The notes under the pieces: generated by a model
Told to the model about the DNA's origin: nothing
The model's database searches: none
Seen by the model: the letters and a program-made list of their open reading frames with translations, nothing else
From: DATIJJ01 sp035478255
GTDB lineage: Bacteria > Pseudomonadota > Gammaproteobacteria > DSM-16500
Length of the DNA stretch: 10,158 nucleotides
NCBI GenBank assembly: GCA_035478255.1
Contig: DATIJV010000107.1
Span: forward strand, 1-10,158
Direction: 5' to 3'
In this document: positions 5,744 to 10,158 of the stretch, one piece after another
Layout: every line of letters begins with the position of its first letter
Position numbering within the stretch: the first letter of the stretch is position 1
Program-made: the position numbers and the translations under genes

Positions 5744-7420
5744 TTACAAAGTTTCCAATTTTTTATATTTAACACGATGCGGTTGTTTTGCTTTGTCCCC
5801 CAATCGACGCAGACGATCTTCTTCATAATCCGTATAATTTCCGCTGAAAAATGCCACGCTGCTATCGCCTTCAAAAGCCAGAATATGCGTTGCAATACGA
5901 TCCAGAAACCAGCGGTCGTGCGAAATCACCATCACACAACCTGGAAAACTTAAAATAGCTTCTTCAAGCGCACGTAAAGTTTCAACATCTAAATCATTGG
6001 TAGGTTCATCAAGCAATAATACATTCCCGCCGCTGCTGAGTAATTTTGCCAAATGCACACGATTGCGTTCACCACCCGACAAATCTTGAATAAATTTTTG
6101 CTGGTCTGTTCCCTTAAAATTAAAACGTCCTACATAAGCGCGTGACGGTGTTTGATAATTTCCAATTGTCATGATATCCATACCGCCAGAAATTTCTTGC
6201 CACACCGTGTTTTTTCCATTGAGAGAATCTCGGCTTTGATCAACATAAGCTAATTTAACCGTATCACCCAGGCGAATTTCGCCAGTGTCAGGTTGCTCAA
6301 TTCCCATCAACATTTTAAATAAGGTTGATTTACCCGCGCCATTGGGTCCAATAATTCCAACAATCGCACCTTTTGGAATACTGAAATTCAAATTTTCAAA
6401 TAACACACGACCATCAAACCGTTTACTTAAATCTGTTGCTTCGATCACTAATTCTCCAAGACGTGGGCCGGGTGGAATATATAATTCCTGCGTTTCATTG
6501 CGTTTTTGAAATTCTTGCGAAGAGAGTTCTTCAAAGCGTGCAATACGCGCTTTGCTTTTTGCATGACGACCTTTGGGATTTGTCCGCACCCATTCCAATT
6601 CTGCTTTCATCGCTTTTTGATGCGCAGATTGCTGACGTTCTTCTTGCTCCAAACGTTTTTCTTTTTGTTCCAGCCAGGAAGAATAATTTCCTTCATAAGG
6701 AATACCTTGTCCGCGATCCAGCTCCAAAATCCAACCCGCAGCATTATCTAAAAAGTAACGATCATGTGTAACGGCAACGACTGTGCCGGAATATTCATGC
6801 AAGAAATGCTCAAGCCAAGCTACGCTTTCTGCATCAAGATGGTTAGTCGGCTCATCGAGCAGCAGCATGTCGGGTTTTGATAATAATAAACGACACAAGG
6901 CAACACGACGACGTTCACCACCTGAAAGCTTGGTAACATCCGCATCCCATGGCGGCAAACGCAACGCATCTGCTGCGATTTCGAGTTTGCGTTCAAGTTC
7001 CCAGCCATTCATTGCATCAATTTTATTTTGAAGTTCACCCTGCTCTTCTAGCAATTTATTCATTTCATCATCGCTCATCGGTTCAGCAAATTTCATACTG
7101 ACTTCATTGAAACGATTTAATATAGCCATGGCGTTACCCACGCCTTCTTCGACATTTTCGCGAACATTTTTTTTGGGATCCAGATAAGGTTCTTGAGGTA
7201 AAAATCCGATTTTAATATCGGATTGCGGCCGCGCTTCGCCGATAAATTCTTTATCGATACCCGCCATGATTTTTAATAAAGAAGATTTGCCTGAACCGTT
7301 TAAGCCTAACACACCAATTTTTGCGCCGGGATAAAATGACAGCCAAATGTTTTTTAAAATTTCTTTTTTCGGCGGAACAATTTTTCCGACGCCTTGCATT
7401 GTGTAAATGAATTGTGCCAT
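5744..7420 (-). CDS. ettA: Energy-dependent translational throttle protein EttA (ABC-F ATPase)
   Basis: EttA is a cytoplasmic ABC-F protein that binds the ribosomal E site and couples the ADP/ATP state to the first elongation steps. The product is 558 aa, the usual length (about 555), and shows two complete ABC domains. The first has Walker A GLNGSGKSS (39-47), signature LSGGE (165-169) and Walker B LLLDE with catalytic Glu190 followed by PTNHLD. The second has Walker A GPNGAGKST (358-366), LSGGE (447-451) and LLLDE with Glu472 followed by PTNDLD. The arm insert lies at about 95-140 and the basic, helical linker that reaches the tRNA at about 245-320. The basic C-terminus HRVKYKKLE fits EttA rather than the Uup or YheS paralogues. 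The ATG at 7420 begins the conserved MAQFIYTM; its ribosome-binding site is weak (AGAG). The gene lies 60 bp behind the DUF2147 gene. Confidence 0.95.
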   Translation of the reverse strand: MAQFIYTMQGVGKIVPPKKEILKNIWLSFYPGAKIGVLGLNGSGKSSLLKIMAGIDKEFIGEARPQSDIKIGFLPQEPYLDPKKNVRENVEEGVGNAMAILNRFNEVSMKFAEPMSDDEMNKLLEEQGELQNKIDAMNGWELERKLEIAADALRLPPWDADVTKLSGGERRRVALCRLLLSKPDMLLLDEPTNHLDAESVAWLEHFLHEYSGTVVAVTHDRYFLDNAAGWILELDRGQGIPYEGNYSSWLEQKEKRLEQEERQQSAHQKAMKAELEWVRTNPKGRHAKSKARIARFEELSSQEFQKRNETQELYIPPGPRLGELVIEATDLSKRFDGRVLFENLNFSIPKGAIVGIIGPNGAGKSTLFKMLMGIEQPDTGEIRLGDTVKLAYVDQSRDSLNGKNTVWQEISGGMDIMTIGNYQTPSRAYVGRFNFKGTDQQKFIQDLSGGERNRVHLAKLLSSGGNVLLLDEPTNDLDVETLRALEEAILSFPGCVMVISHDRWFLDRIATHILAFEGDSSVAFFSGNYTDYEEDRLRRLGDKAKQPHRVKYKKLETL

Positions 7421-7435
7421 GGAGAACTCTTTGGG

Positions 7436-7464
7436 GTTATAAATTAATGCGTGTAATATGCCAT
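7436..7464 (-). promoter_or_regulatory. Possible promoter of ettA
   Basis: In the 60-bp gap upstream of ettA, ATGGCA (7464-7459, - strand) and TATAAC (7441-7436) are separated by exactly 17 bases, matching the sigma70 boxes at four and five positions. Transcription would start about 10-15 bases before the start codon, leaving a very short leader. It is a weak candidate; read-through from adk is equally possible. Confidence 0.3.
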
Positions 7465-7480
7465 TATTTAATAAAAAACT

Positions 7481-7969
7481 CTACCCCGACATCAAATCTA
7501 CTCTTTCCCACGTCTGCGACCGCCCAAATAACGGCAAGCCAATATATCCCTGCACATTTAACCGCTTGCCCTTCTCTGTCAGCCGCGCCTTGCATTTATA
7601 TGTTTTGCCATTTTCTGGGTCGAGAATATGCCCGCTCGTCCATTGATTTTCCGCAGATTTCAAACCAGACATAATCACCATCCCTACAATAGGCCGATTA
7701 TGTTTCTCCCCTCTACAAGCAACGCAGATTTTATTTTGATTCGCTTGATTATCCGGGAAAATCTTAATAATTTTCGCCATTAACAAATGATTTTGATCTC
7801 TCCAGATTTGCACGATACTCTTAGGCTTTCCTGTAATATCATCAATTGTTTTCCAATAACCAATCGGCGAATCGGTCGAGGTGATATTTTCTGCGGCAAA
7901 AATAGTTGTGGATAGACTGATTAAAAAAATACTGACAAGCACTTTAAATAAATTTATTTTAATATGCAT
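7481..7969 (-). CDS. DUF2147 family exported protein
   Basis: The product is 162 aa with a signal peptide (basic start, hydrophobic 8-22, cleavage near residues 25-26 after IFA or FAA). The mature part follows the DUF2147 pattern: GYWKTIDDxTGKPKSIV (37-53), a C-x2-C pair (82 and 85), RPIVGMVIMSGLK (92-104), W..GHILDPENGKTY (110-124) and GRSQTWERV (149-157). Family members are periplasmic or secreted proteins of unknown function, probably small beta-barrels. The ATG at 7969 follows AAGGAG at 8 bases spacing. The gene starts 25 bp after the adk stop and is probably translated from the adk transcript. A third cysteine (126) leaves the pairing open. Confidence 0.88.
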   Translation of the reverse strand: MHIKINLFKVLVSIFLISLSTTIFAAENITSTDSPIGYWKTIDDITGKPKSIVQIWRDQNHLLMAKIIKIFPDNQANQNKICVACRGEKHNRPIVGMVIMSGLKSAENQWTSGHILDPENGKTYKCKARLTEKGKRLNVQGYIGLPLFGRSQTWERVDLMSG

Positions 7970-7994
7970 CGATTTTTCTCCTTAAAAATCTGGA

Positions 7995-8669
7995 TCATGC
8001 AGTAAACAACTTCTTCTTAGAGAGTGCGGCAAATATCCTTTGTTTCACCTCTTCAACTGTTCCCCGGCCATCAATGCTAATGTGTACCGGAGAATGGTCC
8101 GATTCTATTTTAGCCTGATTAATGTAGTAATTAACTAACGGTTCAGTTTGCTGATGATAAACAGCGAGACGTTTACGAATAGTATCTTCATGATCATCCG
8201 GTCTTTGCACCAGCGGTTCTCCTGTCACATCATCTTTGCCTTTTATTTTAGGCGGATTATGTTCCAAATGATAGACTCGACCTGAATCAGGATGCACTCG
8301 CCGGCCACTCAGGCGTTTAATTAATTCTTCATCCGGGACTTTGATTTCGATGACATAATCTAAATGAACATGATTTTCATGCAGCGCTTCTGCTTGAGGA
8401 ATAGTCCTCGGAAATCCATCCAGTAAAAAACCATTGACACAATCCGGTTCCTGGACGCGCGTTTTCACCAATGCGATCATAATATCGTCTGAAACTAACT
8501 TGCCTTCATCCATAATTTGTTTGACTTGCCTGCCCAAAGACGTTCCCGCATGAATCGCCGCACGTAACATATCGCCTGTTGAAATTTGCGCGATATGATA
8601 CTCATCTTTGATAAACTTCGCTTGTGTTCCTTTACCTGCCCCAGGACATCCCAGTAAAACTAACCGCAT
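7995..8669 (-). CDS. adk: Adenylate kinase
   Basis: Adk catalyses ATP + AMP = 2 ADP in the cytoplasm and is essential for adenylate balance. The 224-aa product has the P-loop GCPGAGKGT (7-15), the AMP-binding STGDMLR (30-36) and DGFPRT (84-89). Its long-form LID spans about 122-159, with RRVHPDSGRVYH at its start and QRPDDHEDTIRKRL at its end. The conserved arginines 36, 88, 123, 156 and 167 are all present. The LID lacks the four-cysteine zinc site and has the His/Ser/Asp type usual in Gram-negative bacteria. The C-terminus (about 215-224, SKKKLFTA) is slightly longer than the common 214-218 aa. The ATG at 8669 follows GGAG at 6 bases spacing. It sits between the 189-aa gene (51 bp upstream) and the DUF2147 gene (25 bp downstream). 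Confidence 0.97.
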   Translation of the reverse strand: MRLVLLGCPGAGKGTQAKFIKDEYHIAQISTGDMLRAAIHAGTSLGRQVKQIMDEGKLVSDDIMIALVKTRVQEPDCVNGFLLDGFPRTIPQAEALHENHVHLDYVIEIKVPDEELIKRLSGRRVHPDSGRVYHLEHNPPKIKGKDDVTGEPLVQRPDDHEDTIRKRLAVYHQQTEPLVNYYINQAKIESDHSPVHISIDGRGTVEEVKQRIFAALSKKKLFTA

Positions 8670-8720
8670 TCACAACTCCGCGCTTTTATTGAAAGTAAAT
8701 GAACATTCTAACGGAAAAAA

Positions 8721-9290
8721 TTATTTGAAGAAAGAATCCTTCACTTCTACCAGCGTAGGAATGGTTTCTGAATGCGTGTATTGTCGAAGAATAGCCAGCG
8801 CCCTTCGGCTGCCTGTATCATTCCACAATTCATACGCTTCAAGAGGGAGCAAATCAGGATGTTTTTTGCTGTGCTGGGGAATGGCTTGCAAAACATCCAT
8901 CAAAGGAACAAACTGACTGCTTAAGTGATCATATAAATCATTGCTTTTTTTAGAAATTCCAACATAAGCTGCTTGCCCGATTTTCACAAAATAGCTAAGA
9001 CGCACTAATCGGCTTTCTGCAATACGAGGAAATAAACCCGCAAATAATAAACAATTGTCCCCGACATCGCGTAGAGCGACTTCCCGTCTGGCTGCCGTTA
9101 ATTCGTTTCCCTGAAGAAATTTCAGGGCAATAATATGTTTGATCATTTCAGGTTTGTTCACATAGCGCATCAAAAGAAAAACCAGATAGGATTCAAGGTC
9201 TTCTTTCAGTGCCACAGAACAGGATTGTTCTGCCTCAAGCACGATATCATGCCAAAGAGCCGTAGATGTGACGCTGGTTACAATGCCCAT
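8721..9290 (-). CDS. Conserved-looking helical protein of unknown function, upstream of adk
   Basis: A 189-aa soluble protein, mainly helical, with no signal peptide, membrane span or catalytic motif I can name. Its centre looks most family-like: RREVALRDVGDNCLLF (68-83), AGLFP (84-88) and RLSYFVKIGQAAYVG (97-111). The ending, with WNDTGSRRALAILR (156-169), is also well ordered. The quality of the sequence and its place before adk suggest a real gene, but I do not recognise the family. The ATG at 9290 is preceded by a run AGGGGGG, an unusual but usable ribosome-binding site. It heads the leftward group with adk, the DUF2147 gene and ettA. A likely promoter at 9330-9358 and a palindrome at 9298-9314 lie in its leader. 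Confidence 0.8.
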   Translation of the reverse strand: MGIVTSVTSTALWHDIVLEAEQSCSVALKEDLESYLVFLLMRYVNKPEMIKHIIALKFLQGNELTAARREVALRDVGDNCLLFAGLFPRIAESRLVRLSYFVKIGQAAYVGISKKSNDLYDHLSSQFVPLMDVLQAIPQHSKKHPDLLPLEAYELWNDTGSRRALAILRQYTHSETIPTLVEVKDSFFK

Positions 9291-9297
9291 AAACCCC

Positions 9298-9314
9298 CCT
9301 ATTTTTAAAATAGG
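9298..9314. promoter_or_regulatory. 17-base palindrome in the leader of the 189-aa gene
   Basis: CCTATTTTTAAAATAGG consists of two 8-base complementary arms around one T. It abuts the G-run ribosome-binding site of the 189-aa gene and lies between its candidate promoter and start codon. It could be a repressor operator for the divergent pair, or an RNA hairpin next to the ribosome-binding site. Confidence 0.4.
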
Positions 9315-9329
9315 CTTCTTCTATCTCCT

Positions 9330-9358
9330 AGTATAGAATATGAATTCCATGATGTGAT
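9330..9358 (-). promoter_or_regulatory. Candidate sigma70 promoter of the 189-aa gene / adk group
   Basis: On the - strand ATCACA (9358-9353) and TATACT (9335-9330) are separated by 17 bases, matching the -35 at four and the -10 at five positions. The start point would be near 9323, about 33 bases ahead of the ATG at 9290. This is the best promoter-like pair in the 89-bp divergent region. Confidence 0.4.
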
Positions 9359-9379
9359 GGTTGACAATTTGAGTTAAAT

Positions 9380-10102
9380 ATGAGCAATGACGTATTGATT
9401 TCAGATTTACATTTAGAAGAAAAAAATCCCTATCTTGCTGATATATTTAAGAATTTTTTAAAGGACTGCACTTCCAGCGCGAGCAATCTATATATTTTGG
9501 GTGATTTTTTTGAAAAATGGATTGGTGACGATGATTTAACCTCGTTTAATTGTATGATTATTGATTCATTACGTCAGGCAACAAAAAAAGGTCTACCGAT
9601 TTATTTTACTCATGGAAACCGTGATTTTTTGATTGGAAAAAAATTTTTGCGAATGACAGGTTGTCAATTATTACCCGATGAATTTGTCGCAAATATTTTT
9701 GGTACGCCTACACTTTTGATGCATGGAGACACACTCTGCACAGAAGATATTAAATATTTACGCTTTCGAAAAAAATCTCGCAGCTGGTTATTTAAAACAA
9801 TTGTGCAGCTTTATTCGCTGAAAAAAAGGCGCGCCATTGCCGAGCGTTATCGTGAAGCCAGTAAAAAACATGTTTCAAGCACGCCTGAATATATTATGGA
9901 TGTAACACAATCAGAAGTAGAACGCGTGATGAAAAAACATCATGTACTGCGGATGGTCCATGGGCATACCCATCGTCCGGCAGTGCATCATTTTCAATTG
10001 GATGGCCAGGAAGCAGCCCGTACGGTGTTAGGCGCATGGCATGAACAAGGCAATGCGTTGATTTGCTATCCAGATGGCCGGCAGAATTGGATTACGTTTT
10101 AA
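9380..10102 (+). CDS. lpxH: UDP-2,3-diacylglucosamine diphosphatase LpxH
   Basis: LpxH cleaves UDP-2,3-diacylglucosamine to lipid X and UMP, the fourth step of lipid A synthesis, as a peripheral membrane metallo-phosphoesterase. The 240-aa product has the full calcineurin-like metal set: D9 and H11 (in SDLHL), D42 (in LGDFFEKWIGDD), N80 (in HGNRDF), H115 (in MHGDTLCTED), and H194 and H196 (in HGHTHRP). The GDTLCTED and FEKWIGDD segments distinguish LpxH from other phosphoesterases. The length matches the family (about 240). The helical, basic lid insert (about 130-160, with many Lys and Arg) fits membrane contact. The ATG at 9380 places SDLHL at the expected position; its ribosome-binding site is weak (GAG, 6 bases upstream). 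It is divergent from the adk group and is followed by a GC-rich hairpin. Confidence 0.96.
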   Translation: MSNDVLISDLHLEEKNPYLADIFKNFLKDCTSSASNLYILGDFFEKWIGDDDLTSFNCMIIDSLRQATKKGLPIYFTHGNRDFLIGKKFLRMTGCQLLPDEFVANIFGTPTLLMHGDTLCTEDIKYLRFRKKSRSWLFKTIVQLYSLKKRRAIAERYREASKKHVSSTPEYIMDVTQSEVERVMKKHHVLRMVHGHTHRPAVHHFQLDGQEAARTVLGAWHEQGNALICYPDGRQNWITF

Positions 10103-10123
10103 TCATACCCTCCTTCCCCTGTC

Positions 10124-10158
10124 CCCTTCCTCCCGCGAAAAGCATGCGGGAGGAAGGG
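10124..10158 (+). terminator. GC-rich hairpin after lpxH, possible terminator, cut by the window end
   Basis: CCCTTCCTCCCGC (10124-10136) is exactly complementary to GCGGGAGGAAGGG (10146-10158) around a 9-base loop. The hairpin begins 21 bases after the lpxH stop within a pyrimidine-rich tract (10108-10134). The stem may continue beyond the window and the expected T-run cannot be seen, so terminator is the likely but unproven reading. Confidence 0.6.

Noticed and set aside
6436..6771. Open frames on the + strand inside ettA
   Set aside because: They are antisense to strongly conserved ABC domains and have no motif or ribosome-binding site of their own.
9361..9366. Perfect TTGACA upstream of lpxH
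   Set aside because: It lies 14 bases before the lpxH ATG; a matching -10 would fall inside the coding region (GCAATG at 17 bases spacing) and the lpxH start is fixed by the SDLHL motif.

Overview
The window looks like a chromosomal segment of an AT-rich (roughly 40 % GC by eye) Gram-negative gammaproteobacterium. LpxH (lipid A pathway), EttA, a long-LID adenylate kinase and a DUF2147 periplasmic protein all fit this. The mixture of housekeeping genes with a giant repeat surface protein and orphan small proteins recalls Legionellales (Legionella/Coxiella/Aquicella-like). That placement is an inference from gene style, not from a marker gene.

Left part (1-2653, + strand): the 3' end of a very long repeat-built exported adhesin. 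Five complete and one partial 77-79 residue beta-strand repeats are followed by three ~60-65 residue Trp/GG (RTX-like) repeats. A non-repetitive C-terminal tail then carries the only two cysteines of the visible protein. Only 3 bp separate its stop from the stop of a convergent, apparently intact tyrosine recombinase (2657-3925, -). The recombinase start codon is preceded by a nested inverted repeat.

Middle part (3926-5743): an accessory-looking stretch, all on the - strand. It holds a small exported protein with its own sigma70-like promoter, then a 265-bp gene-free stretch rich in palindromes, then a two-gene cassette. The cassette encodes a helical soluble protein and a glycine-zipper double-membrane-span protein, neither of a family I recognise. 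A 172-bp intergenic region follows with an 18-bp perfect inverted repeat and a GGTGGGC/GCCCACC hairpin next to the ettA stop.

Right part (5744-10102): housekeeping block. Reading leftward on the - strand it contains a conserved-looking 189-aa protein, adk, a DUF2147 exported protein and ettA (ABC-F ATPase on the ribosome). The gaps are 51, 25 and 60 bp, so they could be co-transcribed. lpxH is divergent on the + strand and is followed by a GC-rich hairpin that runs off the window end.

The most unusual elements are the nested inverted repeat at the recombinase start, the orphan glycine-zipper cassette, the 18-bp inverted repeat and the hairpin-rich gap at 4544-4808. No CRISPR array, tRNA, rRNA or complete insertion sequence was found.
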